Origin: Siphonodentalium dalli
Lineage: Eukaryota > Mollusca > Scaphopoda > Gadilida > Siphonodentaliidae
Assembly: GCA_032622095.1 (NCBI GenBank)
Contig: CP136069.1
Coordinates: forward strand, 41,456,194-41,520,193
Length of the DNA: 64,000 bases
Reading direction: 5' to 3'
Below the pieces are notes generated by a model. It had not been told where the DNA came from, ran no database searches, and saw only the letters and a program-made list of their open reading frames with translations. The position numbers were made by a program, and so were the translations under genes. Positions 1 through 9,430 of the stretch are shown piece by piece (the stretch's first letter is position 1; each line of letters begins with the position of its first letter).

Positions 1-2
1 TT

Positions 3-416
3 CATGAACTTTCAGATATATTCAGGGATCCAGACTTTTTTAACCCTTTGAGTGCCAGGTCCGATTTTTGTATCAACCCATATACCCTGTGCCAATGCAT
101 TCTCTTATATATGCGAGTCGACCATAGGTCGCCTCGCATATATAAGAGAATGCATTGGCTTAACAATTTTTTTTTATTTATTTTTTTTTACAATTTTTTA
201 CAATTTTAATATATTTTATTATATTCTTTAACAGACTTATTGTGTAGGTTTAGGGCCGATAATATCGGCCCCTGGCACTCAAAGGGTTAACATTAAAGAA
301 ATATTATATTTTAAAAGTCTAAAGTTATTTCACAATATTGGTGTTGTTCCGCATGAATTTGAGTTCTGTGATCAAGCCAAATATATTCCTTTGAAGAAAT
401 TGTCTTTTAGGAGGAC
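3..416 (+). pseudogene. possible internal exon split by a MITE
   Basis: If the MITE at 44-286 and one TTAA copy are ignored, the frame beginning CAT at 3-5 stays open past position 500 and reads like protein, including the stretch NIGVVPHEFEFCDQAKYIP and then LKKLSFRRTA near 395-420. It could be an exon of the gene whose last exon is at 970-1254. With the MITE present the frame reaches a TAA inside the element. The open stretch is short, and the only phase-0 donor (after about 423) is weak. I do not recognise the peptide. Exon status is inference. Confidence 0.25.
44..286. mobile_element. MITE family B, piggyBac-like (TTAA)
   Basis: The element is 243 bp with 16-bp perfect terminal inverted repeats CCCTTTGAGTGCCAGG, flanked on both sides by TTAA. 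The TTAA duplication and a CCCTTT start are typical of piggyBac-group elements. Inside is one copy of the palindromic core (GCCAATGCATTCTCTTATAT and its mirror) at about 92-163. Confidence 0.8.
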
Positions 417-771
417 TGCATGTGTTACATATGGTTATATGTGTTTTCCAACATTATGTTTGCTATATATAATTCTATATTTTTTACTATTGAAATATAC
501 ATGTATACTGATTACTCAAAAACTGTTGATAACATAAATAATTTCCAGTTTACTATTATACCTATCTGCACATGGGGTACATGTAAACGCCACCTCCACT
601 GTGGAGGTATAGGAAGGGGAAACGTCACTAGCAATTTCTCAAAATATATTTGGTGGTTAACTAAGTTCTATAAAAGTTTTGTTGTTGTAATCTTGGGGTT
701 TGGATGCCATACAGTGGTGGAAGGAGCAATATATTTCTGTAGTTTAAAGGAAACTTCATAGATATTATGCA

Positions 772-895
772 GACAAACCTGAATATAGTGTGTCTGACAT
801 TTGCAGAATGAGGTCCCCAGAGGGTTGATTTAGTGATGCTACCCCGCACAGCTGGCTAGCATCACCAAATTCACCCTATGTGGACCTCATTCATA
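772..895. mobile_element. MITE family H, single-hairpin remnant
   Basis: A hairpin with arms near 808-845 and 860-892, built from the GAATGAGGTCCCCAGAGGG motif and its mirror. The left flank ATAGTGTGTCTGACATTTGC matches the family terminal repeat. The right terminal repeat is missing, so this is a truncated copy. It lies in the presumed intron before the 970-1254 exon. Confidence 0.6.
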
Positions 896-969
896 TTCAC
901 CCACATATATCATGTCATATATGACATACTCACCGGCCAAATGGTTAAGACATAATCTATATTTTATAG

Positions 970-1254
970 GTTGACGGAAAGAGCAAACAGAGTGTTTACA
1001 AGTTCTTGAAAGTTTTATCGACGTTACGAGAATGGGAAGTCTGCAGTCCTGATATAAGTGCGTCAATTGAATTCTGTCGAGAAAAAGTTGTAGAAATGAC
1101 TATCGAGGAGTTCGAGGAATGGTTCCAGCAACAGTTCCCGAAAGTTTCTAGACCTCAAACAGCGCCACCTACAATAAAGTCTTCAACAGACATGAGCAGA
1201 TATCAACCTAACCCTCGCACACAGTCCGCTGTTGTTAGACGATCACAAAGATGA
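970..1254 (+). CDS. terminal coding exon of an unrecognised gene (C-terminus)
   Basis: A T-rich tract ending TTTTATAG at 969 gives an acceptor. From 970 only phase 0 is open, giving 94 codons to a TGA at 1252-1254. The peptide starts VDGKSKQSVYKFLKVLSTLR. It continues through an acidic, aromatic helix-like stretch (EEFEEWFQQQFP) and ends in a basic, Ser/Pro-rich tail with RPQTAPP and a final RRSQR. I do not recognise the family. The balanced composition, the acceptor and the lack of stops support a real exon whose upstream exons mostly lie outside the window. The last eight codons and stop are repeated at 1871 onward by a tandem duplication. Confidence 0.55.
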   Translation, partial: VDGKSKQSVYKFLKVLSTLREWEVCSPDISASIEFCREKVVEMTIEEFEEWFQQQFPKVSRPQTAPPTIKSSTDMSRYQPNPRTQSAVVRRSQR

Positions 1255-1272
1255 TCGATGGTGTAGCATCTA

Positions 1273-1831
1273 CAGTAATGCCCTAAATAATCGATTCCTT
1301 AACCCTTTACCCAACAAACCGCCCAAAACCGGCCAAATAGAGCTTCAACAGCCTAAAATATCTTCGGTCTGTCTCAATAGAACCATACAAATATGGATAT
1401 CATTGGAACCGGCTCCTTGACCAGATTGTGATAGTTACAGTTATGCCCTGTGCCAATGCATTCTCTTATATATGCGAGTCGACCATAGGTCACCTCGCAT
1501 ATATAAGAGAATGCATTGGCCTAAAAAAAATCTTTTTTTAACACTTTTTACCATTTTTTCTTACATTCTTTAACAATTTTATAATTTTTAATGTGTTAAG
1601 CCAATGCATTCTCTTATATATGCGAGGCGACCTATGGTCGACTCGCATATATAAGAGAATGCATTGGCACAGGGCCGCTCTGTTGGGTAAAGGGTTAACC
1701 ACAACAGAATTATGGGTAATTTTTCAGTGAGAGCTTTCCGATGAATGGCAACAAGCCATATTTCTGACTAAATCCTGAAAAATTACCCATAATTCTGCTG
1801 TGGTTAAGTAGTCGATTATTTAGGGTATTAC
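1273..1831. mobile_element. MITE family M (mariner-like foldback), interrupted
   Basis: Starts TA|CAGTAATGCCCTAAATAATC and ends with the mirrored sequence near 1831, where the terminus has decayed (GGGTATTACATC). A family A element sits in the TTAA of its left arm (insertion 1303-1694). The left arm has also lost an internal segment relative to the intact copy at 28872-29082. Confidence 0.75.
1303..1694 (+). mobile_element. MITE family A, piggyBac-like (TTAA), copy 1
   Basis: Terminal repeats CCCTTTACCCAACA are mirrored at the right end, with TTAA at 1299-1302 and 1695-1698. Two copies of the palindromic core (about 1448-1520 and 1601-1670) sit either side of an A/T-rich spacer. There is no transposase, so it is non-autonomous. 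Confidence 0.85.
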
Positions 1832-1913
1832 ATCTAGATGTCACTTTATCTTAACCTTCTCTATACTATATGTTGTTAGACGATCACAAAGATGATCGAT
1901 GGTGTAGCATCTA

Positions 1914-2472
1914 AAGTAATGCCCTAAATAATCGATTCCTTAACCCTTTACCCAACAAACCGGCCAAAACCGGCCAAATAGAGCTTCAACAGCCTAAAAT
2001 ATCTTCGGTCTGTCTCAATAGAACCATACAAATATGGATATCATTGGAACCGGCTCCTTGACCACATTGTGATAGTTACAGTTATGCCCTGTGCCAATGC
2101 ATTCTCTTATATATGCGAGTCGACCATAGGTCGCCTCGCATATATAAGAGAATGCATTGGCCTAAAAAAAATCTTTTTTTTAACACTTTTTACCATTTTT
2201 TCTTACATTCTTTAACAATTTTATAATTTTTAATGTGTTAAGCCAATGCATTCTCTTATATATGCGAGGCGACCTATGGTCGACTCGCATATATAAGAGA
2301 ATGCATTGGCACAGGGTCGTTATGTTGGTTAAAGGGTTAACCACAACATAATTATGGGTAATTTTTCAGTGAGAGCTTTCCGAATGAATGGCAACAAGCC
2401 ATATTTCTGACTAAATCCTGAAAAATTACCCATAATTCTGCTGTGGTTAAGTAGTCGATTATTTAGGGTATT
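1914..2472. mobile_element. MITE family M, interrupted (second tandem unit)
   Basis: The duplicate of the 1273-1831 element within the second 641-bp unit. Its first bases read AAGTAATGCCC, so the CAGT terminus is mutated. It is again split at its TTAA by a family A element. Confidence 0.7.
1944..2336 (+). mobile_element. MITE family A, copy 2 (within tandem duplication)
   Basis: Same structure as copy 1, with TTAA at 1940-1943 and 2337-2340 and two palindromic cores. The right terminal repeat has drifted (TATGTTGGTTAAAGGG). Confidence 0.85.
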
Positions 2473-2495
2473 ACATCTAGATGTCACTTTCTCTT

Positions 2496-2725
2496 AACGT
2501 TCTCTATACTAAATGGATTTTCCCACTCATTGGAATGGTCTATTATTCATCTGGACAGGTTTTCCGGAAAAATTAGCAGACAGCAGATCATACAAGTACA
2601 AAAGGTGTCCTATTTATTGGAGGGAAATGTTCAGATAATAAGTTCAGCAAACGACATATGCACTGAACATTTCCTATGGAATATGGTCATTGAACGTATT
2701 ATCTGAACATTTCTTAAAGTGATGT
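2496..2725 (+). mobile_element. MITE family D, degenerate copy
   Basis: Begins with a decayed form of the D terminus (TCTCTATACTAAATGGATTT) and contains the family's internal hairpin, AAATGTTCAGATAATAAGTT mirrored near 2680-2715. The right terminus is not clear. Confidence 0.5.
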
Positions 2726-3368
2726 GAAACACTCCGGTAGGGTGATCAAATAGAAATTGAGAATAATCTTGCTCAAAGTAGTTATTTGTTATGAATATTA
2801 ATCCAAATTGACGATAGACACCGTCATTCTTATATATTAATTAAATGGAATGACTCTTGATGGCGAAATCATTTGTGTTAGATTATCGCCGATAGTTGCA
2901 TCCAGAATCGAGATGTAAATATTTACAATTGGACGTAGTTCAGACGATGTTTTGTATGGAGTGGTATGGTCGATTTCTTTGTAATTTTTGGCTATGTTAG
3001 TAGAATGCTACATTCCCCATGGTGGCATAGCACCTGAGTACTAACTTATCAATTTCACGCACCTGAACAAGTCCATAATATGTCTTTAAGGGGATAACTA
3101 CTTGTAATTGAGTATTTAGTATAGAAAGGGTTATGATTTCTAAAGATGGTATTGCCAATGTTGCTATACCATTGTAAATTGAAAACGAAAATCTTGTGAA
3201 ACCAGTCATGCCGTCTATAAGAACCTTTTGCTATGTGGAGAAGATTTCCCTTGTGTTCTCTTGTGAACATGATGTGGCTTGTCTGAATGGCATTTGCCAA
3301 TTTTTCACAGTAGCATAGACCAAGTTTACATACAACAATGTCCATTTGGTTTTCCGGCCATTCGGGTT
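2726..3368. other. stretch without a recognised gene
   Basis: No convincing exon. At 3090-3133 there is a lone D-family end (GAGTATTTAGTATAGAAAGGGTTA). Short open frames on both strands lack splice context or recognisable motifs. Confidence 0.5.
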
Positions 3369-3585
3369 TCACCCTTCTATGATGGGAGCTTCCTGAAATT
3401 TAGCGAAAATCCTATGCCAAAGCATTCTCTTATACGAGTCTCCCATAGGGAATGTTGCATATATAAGAGAATGCATTGGCAAAACAATATTGACCTTGTA
3501 AGCCAGTGCATTTTTGCATATATAAAAGAATGCCCTGGCACAGGATCTTTAATGCTGCAACAGCGCAGTTCCCATCATGAAAGGG
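3369..3585 (+). mobile_element. MITE family E
   Basis: The left end is decayed (CCCTTCTATGATGGGAGC) and the right end mirrors it (CCCATCATGAAAGGG), followed by TTAA at 3586-3589. It carries two diverged palindromic cores. It abuts the next family A element and shares a single TTAA with it. Confidence 0.65.
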
Positions 3586-3589
3586 TTAA

Positions 3590-3986
3590 CCCTTTACCCA
3601 ACAAACCGGCCAAAACCGGCCAAATAAAGCTTCAACAGCCTAAAATATCTTCGGTCTGTCTCAATAGAACCATACATATATGGATATCATTGGAACCGGC
3701 TCCTTGACCACATTGTGATAGTTACAGTTATGCCCTGTGCCAATGCATTCTCTTATATATGCGAGTCGACCATAGGTCGCCTCGCATATATAAGAGAATG
3801 CATTGGCCTAAAAAAAATCTTATATAAAAAAAACACTTTTTACCATTTTTTCTTACATTCTTTAACAATTTTATAATTTTTAATGTGTTAAGCCAATGCA
3901 TTCTCTTATATATGCGAGGCGACCTATGGTCGACTTGCATATATAAGAGAATGCATTGGCACAGGGCCGTTCTGTTGGGTAAAGGG
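3590..3986 (+). mobile_element. MITE family A, copy 3
   Basis: Complete termini with TTAA at 3586-3589 and 3987-3990, and two palindromic cores at about 3740-3807 and 3893-3960. It was inserted exactly at the TTAA that ends the family E element. Confidence 0.85.
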
Positions 3987-3990
3987 TTAA

Positions 3991-4925
3991 GGGTTGCATG
4001 ATCCATCTTTAAGTCCCCTTCAAATTATCCATAAAATTTATGTTAGCGAGACAATATGATTTCATACCCTCTCTCCATCATTATTTACTCCAAGTTAAAA
4101 AATCTTAAGATTGCGGGCTTGGGATAATTTATTTACTCAATGGCCAACATGAATGGGTAGTTAAAACAAAGTCACTTTCAAAATTTGCAATTTCTCTCAG
4201 AATTTTTTCCAATAGTATCATGTTTACTTGGAAGTCATGGCATTGAACTGGCTTACTGTTGGGGGAAAACACTTGTTTTCATCTATATTCTACGACTCAA
4301 TTCACTGTGTGCTCTCTTATGCATTTGATTCTCATGAAGAATCACAAATATCTGTGATAAAATTGTGATACTGTTTTCTTTTTCTTTTCATATCATGTAT
4401 ATAGCAGCTGTATATAATATCATAATTTACCTCATCAGACACATATGTCATTTAACTATATCATCCCAGTGATCAATGTGTTTGGTTGTTAATATTAGAA
4501 GATTTTACCTCTTTCCGCATGACTTGTGATTTTAGCTCCTTTTTTTATGCACCAGAAACAGTGGTACTCTCAGGGTAATGGCTCTACGTGATCTTTTTTC
4601 AACAGCACTGCACTCTAGTCCTCTTGGGAATAACAATTCCCAACTGTGGGAAGCTTCATATTTGTTTGCATCCCTCCCCCTTCTTGAGTTGAGATGGAAT
4701 TTGCTTCCCAACTTTTGGAAAACTTCAACCAAAAATTCACACTAAATAATTGTTGGAAACTATAAGAATATCTTCGGGGAAGTATTTATCATCTCAAATT
4801 AACATTGTTTTTAACTACTTTTTCCCTTCTGGGAAGTTTCTATATCCCCTAATTTGCAGAATATAAATTGCATAATCGAGGAGACTAATAGGTGAAGATC
4901 ACCAACTCTGATCCTAGGTCTGCCA
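3991..4925. other. stretch without a recognised gene
   Basis: A/T-rich unique-looking sequence. I see no exon with splice borders and no clear repeat structure. Confidence 0.5.
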
Positions 4926-4945
4926 TAGCTGTTGAGGCCTAAGTA

Positions 4946-5034
4946 GAATGAGGTCCTTAAAGGGTGAATTTGGTTATACTAGCCTGCTGTGCGGGATATC
5001 GTCACTAAATTCACCCTCTAGGGACCTCATTCTT
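4946..5034. mobile_element. MITE family H hairpin
   Basis: An inverted repeat of GAATGAGGTCC...GGGTGAATTTGG with its mirror ending GGACCTCATTC, and a CCGCxGTGCGGG-type loop stem. The long outer terminal repeat is reduced to fragments such as CAGGCACACTAT at 5042. Confidence 0.6.
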
Positions 5035-5184
5035 CAAATATCAGGCACACTATATCCAAGCTTGTTGCAAATGTTAGGGATTTGCTGCTCTCTTTTGCCA
5101 CTTTAACATCTGTTATATCCCAAAATTTTACTCTCGCAAAATTATCATCATCTGATTATATTATTTATGTGATGTACACACCTA

Positions 5185-5396
5185 CAGTAATGCTCTAATT
5201 AATCGACTCCTTAAAACAGCAGAATTATGGGTAACTTTTCGGGATTTAGTCGGAAATATGTCTTGTTGTCATTCATCGGAAAGCTCTCCTGAGAGCTTTC
5301 CGATGAATGGCAACAAGCCATATTTCCGACTAAATCCTGAAAAGTTACCCATAATTATGCTGTGTTTAAGGAGTCGATTAATTAGAGCATTTACTG
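5185..5396. mobile_element. MITE family M (mariner-like foldback)
   Basis: A 212-bp near-perfect palindrome starting CAGTAATGCTCTAATTAATC, flanked by TA (5183-5184, 5397-5398). The TA target and CAGT terminus point to the Tc1/mariner group. There is no coding capacity. Confidence 0.8.
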
Positions 5397-5397
5397 T

Positions 5398-5617
5398 ACC
5401 ATTATACATATAAATAATAAACAAAAACACAATTATGCTACTCACATGACCTGACAAAATATCATTATACATATAAATAATAAACAAAAACACAATGCTA
5501 CTCACATGACCTCACAAAATATCATTATACATATAAATAATAAACAAAAACACAATGCTACTCACATGACCTCACAAAATATCATTATTATACATATAAA
5601 TAATAAACAAAAACCAC
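5398..5617. repeat. minisatellite, about 60-bp unit
   Basis: About 3.6 copies of a unit beginning ATTATACATATAAATAATAA and containing GCTACTCACATGACCTCACA. It begins at the right end of the mariner-like MITE. The first copy has a few extra bases and the last is partial. Confidence 0.85.
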
Positions 5618-5619
5618 TG

Positions 5620-6140
5620 GATTTCTGACTGTGCAGCAAAATTGGCATTGCCACATACATGGCTACTGATTATAAATTTGCTACACAGTGTTGCCAGAAA
5701 TTGGATTGTTTTCTTTAATTAAAACAAGGTTTGTGACTGATTAAGAATGCAATTGTGTTTTTGAGGCATTATCTCAAATGATGATCGTCAGTTATCTGAA
5801 AAATGTCAGTTGAATCAGAGAAACATGGCTTTCAAACAGGAAATGGGCACGAAAAGGACATACCCAGCCCTCTTATGAAGTCTAAGTTTTTATTTGGAAG
5901 CTATTTCTGTTTCTCGGGAGTACAATGTATATGCACGGTCTGGCAATAAGGTCCATTCTCTTCTGATTTTGTGAAACACCCACAGCCTCTCGTAAAAGAC
6001 AAGGCTTTAGCCAGTTAGTCGGCCTTGCATGAAAATGAGTGGCCTTGTTGGTCAGAGGGGTGGCAAATCAAAATGGTAGGTGTGTAAGAAATGTTTTCGT
6101 CTATCTCAGTCAATTGCACCTATTTAGTCACTATTAATAA
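5620..6140. other. stretch without a recognised gene
   Basis: No supported exon, RNA gene or repeat seen. Confidence 0.5.
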
Positions 6141-6355
6141 CCCTTTCATGACAGGAGCTGTGGTGCTGCAGCATTAAATAACCTGTGCCAGTGCATTCTC
6201 TTGTAAATGTGAGTCTCCCATAGGGAGCCTCACATATATAAGAGAATGTACTGACTTACAAGGTCAAGGTAAATATTGTTAGACCAATGTATTCTCTTAT
6301 ATATGCGAGGCTCCCTGTGGGAGCAGAATTTCAGGAAGCTCCAGTCATGGAAGGG
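6141..6355 (+). mobile_element. MITE family E
   Basis: Starts CCCTTTCATGACAGGAGC (preceded by TTAATAA) and ends CCAGTCATGGAAGGG followed by TTAA. Two diverged palindromic cores lie inside. A GCTGCAGCATTAAA-type box near the left end is shared with the copy at 31837. Confidence 0.75.
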
Positions 6356-6607
6356 TTAAGTCACAATATTCTGTCAGTCATTTTATATTTTCTGCATTTT
6401 GAAATCAAATTTCCTGTTCTTTTCTCATAGTCACCTGCTTTTAATTTCATTCATCTATTAATTAATGCTATTTGCCACAAATATCACCTAGTCTTTTCTC
6501 TCTTTGTCAGTTTGTGCACTTATAGTCACACATATTGTTTGGACAAGTTCTATGGATAACACCAATGAGCACGACAGTAGTCATATGGTTCTAAATAGTC
6601 ATATTAA

Positions 6608-6854
6608 CCCTTTCTTTACTAAATGGATTCTCCCACCCAGTTTTTAAAGTAAACATTGGAATGGTCTATTATTCATCTGGAGGGATGTTCAGGAGGTGTA
6701 AGCAGACAGCAAGATGCACACAAAATGATACAAGATCAGAAGAAATTCAATTAATTGGTGAGAAATGTTCAGACCTATGGTCGTTGTTGAACTTATTGTC
6801 TGAACATTTCCTAAGGCATAACTACTCATCAATGAGTAATTAGTATAGAAATGG
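6608..6854 (+). mobile_element. MITE family D
   Basis: TTAA flanks; left end CCCTTTCTTTACTAAATGGA, right end TTAGTATAGAAATGG. The internal hairpin is AAATGTTCAGACC and mirrors. Confidence 0.7.
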
Positions 6855-7084
6855 TTAACATGAAACTATGGGTCCCCCATTTATGATATAAAAATTACTT
6901 GTTTATAGGAATGTGGTGCGATTTTGCATCTGAGTCCTTGGTTCATACATGAGCATCGTTTTGAGAAACAGTTAATTGCTGCGCAATGCAATGATAAAAA
7001 AATCTTGACCAGCACACACACTGTTGTATTTTATATATTTGGGAGCCTTTATTTAGCGGCCTATTTGTGTCCCTTTGTGCACCA

Positions 7085-7385
7085 TTGTGGGCTTTGCACA
7101 TTTTGATCATTTAAACCTTTTGAAATTGAACTCCTTGCTCAATTTAATCAAAAATTACATCTGCCATTGTACCTGGAGTCACCACACCAAATTTTGGAGA
7201 AAAATCGCAAACAGACAAATCCTACTCTTCTATATGTATAAAAGAGTAGGATCTATCTGTAAAAATTATTCTAAAACAAATAAATTTAATTTAAAACAGA
7301 AAAACAATTTAATTTGATTTTGGTTACATTGAGCAAGGAATAAAAAATAAAAAAGATTTAAGGATCAAAATGTGTGGGAAGCCCT
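7085..7385. repeat. inverted-repeat element with central hairpin
   Basis: Outer arms GCACATTTTGATCATTTAAA (from about 7095) and its mirror near 7350-7372, each with a TTGCTCAAT motif further in. At the centre, TCCTACTCTT and AAGAGTAGGA form a hairpin (7226-7254). Similar motifs recur at 36430 and 41455. Confidence 0.55.
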
Positions 7386-7620
7386 CCCCCACTGCATAAG
7401 GCTCCCAAAGGGAGCTTTTTTCAGCTAATTTCTGGGGACCTCATTTTCTGGGAAGTATCTGTAGCCTCAAATTAACATTGTTTTTAGTTATTTTTTCCCT
7501 ATCTCCTAATTTGCAGAAGATAAAATGCATAATCAAGGTGACTAATTGGTGAACATTACCAACTTCTACTGGGGAACTTCAATCTGATCATATAGGTCTC
7601 CCATAGCAGTTGAGGCCTAA

Positions 7621-7704
7621 GCAGAATGAGGTTCCCAAAGTGTGAATTTGGTGATGCTAGACCGCCGTGTGGGATAACATCACTAAATTCACCCTCATTC
7701 TGCG
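7621..7704. mobile_element. MITE family H hairpin, partial
   Basis: GAATGAGGTTCCCAAAGTGTGA arms facing CACCCTCATTCTGC with an inner CCGCCGTGTGGG stem. The right arm is shortened. It sits next to a GTCAGACACCATG remnant of the outer terminal repeat. Confidence 0.55.
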
Positions 7705-7969
7705 TATGTCAGACACCATGTTTCCAGGATTGCTTGGTCACATATGAACAATGTTTGAAGTAAAGCTGTTGTTATTGTGACCCGAGTCTGGGCATTAATC
7801 AAATCTGATTGTCTTGCTTTAAATCTGTAAATTACTTTAAATCTGTAAATAATTTAATTTTATAAAGATATCAGGGTTCTCACACCACCTGGATTTGCTG
7901 AACACTCTGGGAATGGGAAAATTTATTTTTTGGGGCCCTTGAAATTGTTTTTAATTTCAACCAATGTCC

Positions 7970-8190
7970 TTTCTATACTAAATACTCATTAATGAGTATT
8001 AGGAAATGTTCAGATAGTAAGTTCAACAAACAGCCGTTTTGAACTTATTATCAGAACATTCCCCACCAATAAAAATGTTTTCTTCTGCACTTCTTCTTTT
8101 TTTTTGTCTGGCTGTCGTCTGCTCATATATCCTTGACATCCCTCCAAATCAATAATAGACCATTCCAGTGTAAACTGTTATAACTGATTG
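7970..8190 (-). mobile_element. MITE family D, inverted copy
   Basis: Begins with the family's right-end motif (CTATACTAAATACTCATTAA), followed by the AAATGTTCAGATAGTAAGTT hairpin, and ends near AATAATAGACCATTCCAGTG. It is in the opposite orientation to 6608-6854 and the far terminus has decayed. Confidence 0.5.
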
Positions 8191-8342
8191 GGAGAAGGTC
8201 ATGATATTTCCTGGGAACTTGGGCTCCGAGCATCAATTGTCTTCTCTAATCTATACTTGCCAGAAGAAATTAAAAAAAGAAAATTTCATGTCTTCCAAAT
8301 CAGGATGGAACCGAGTCTTGATTTTACTCTTTTATTATTTAA

Positions 8343-8515
8343 CCCTTTCTATACTAAATGGATTCTCCCATTCAGTTATAAAAGTATACTTTTGAATAAT
8401 CTATTATTCATTTGAAGGGGTTTTAAGGTAATAAAAGCATAGGTTGTTTGTGGAACTTTTTGTGGAACATTTCCTAAGGGAATTACTTGTCAATGAGTAT
8501 TTAGTGTAGAAATGG
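8343..8515 (+). mobile_element. MITE family D, short copy
   Basis: TTAA at 8339-8342 and 8516-8519, left end CCCTTTCTATACTAAATGGA, right end TTTAGTGTAGAAATGG. A further D-like fragment (GATTCCCCCAGTCAGTTCTG) follows directly at 8520. Confidence 0.75.
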
Positions 8516-8705
8516 TTAATAGATTCCCCCAGTCAGTTCTGAAAGTATACATCGGAATGGTCCATTTTATATATAGGAATGTTCAATACTATGAACAGAT
8601 AACTGCTCTGAGGATTCACTTGTAGGAATGTTCAATTGTTTTTGAACTTATTAACTGATCAGCCCTACAAATGGATCAATGGGAATCAAGTAACTAATCA
8701 TTGAG

Positions 8706-8959
8706 CAAGCCTTGAAATAGTGTGTCTGTCATTTGCAGAATGAGGTCCCCAGAGGGTGAATTTAGTGATGCCACACTGCATAGTGGGCTAGCATCACCAA
8801 ATTCACCCTCTGGGGACCTCATTCTGCTTACACGTCAGCAGAATGAGGTTCCCAGAGGGTGAATTTGGTGATGCTAGCCTGCTATGCGAGGTAGCATCAC
8901 TAAATTCACCCTCTGGGGACCTCATTCTGCAAATTACAGACACACTATTTCAAGTCTTG
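8706..8959. mobile_element. MITE family H (hAT-like), two hairpins
   Basis: Starts CAAGCCTTGAAATAGTGTG and ends with its mirror. It is flanked by TCATTGAG and ACATTGAG, an 8-bp duplication with one mismatch. Two foldback hairpins sit head to tail inside. Confidence 0.8.
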
Positions 8960-9071
8960 ACATTGAGTATTCTATCATCAGTTTATGATGGAATTTATTG
9001 AAACTGGTAGATCACATTTTATCCAGTCTAATATGATCTATCAATACCCCTCTAATTATATTGGAATAGTG

Positions 9072-9305
9072 AGTTAACACTAAATACTCATTGATGAGGA
9101 GTTACCTCAGGAAATGTTCAGATAGTAAGTACAACAAAGTTAAATTATTATCTAAACAATTCCCACCAAAGAATTCTTTGGCACTTATATTATCTTTCTG
9201 TCTGTCTGCCATCTGCTCATTTTTCCTGAACGCCCTCCAAATGAATAGGCCATTCCAATGTTTAATTTTGTAACTGAATGGGAAAGTCCATTTAGCATAA
9301 AAAGG
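9072..9305 (-). mobile_element. MITE family D, inverted copy
   Basis: The right-end motif (ACACTAAATACTCATTGATG) comes first and the left-end motif (TCCATTTAGCATAAAAAGGG then TTAA) comes last, with the AAATGTTCAGATAGTAAG hairpin between. Confidence 0.65.
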
Positions 9306-9358
9306 GTTAATGTCTTCTGAAGTGTGGGAAGTTCGGAACCCTTATATATATATATATA

Positions 9359-9428
9359 CAGTAATGCTCTAATTAATCGACCTTAACCACTGCTGTGGTT
9401 AAGAAGTCGATTACTTAGAGCATTACTG
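9359..9428. mobile_element. MITE family M, 70-bp minimal derivative
   Basis: Only the outer arms remain: CAGTAATGCTCTAATTAATC, a CCTTAACCACTGCTGTGGTTAA centre, and the mirror, flanked by TA within a TATATATA tract. An internally deleted form of the copies at 5185 and 28872. Confidence 0.8.
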
Positions 9429-9430
9429 TA

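Larger units (their letters stand above)
1230..2511. repeat. 641-bp tandem duplication of a gene end plus nested MITEs
   Basis: Sequence from 1230 (TGTTGTTAGACGATCACAAA) recurs at 1871 with near identity through about 2511. Each unit holds the last codons and stop of the preceding gene, a family M MITE and a family A MITE nested inside it. The copies differ by scattered single bases. Because both units carry the same nested insertion, the duplication came after the two transposition events. Confidence 0.85.

Noticed and set aside
3055-3707. 105- and 142-codon frames on both strands
   Set aside because: They overlap each other and family A/E MITE sequence. The palindromic core yields the same peptide on both strands, which explains the frames.
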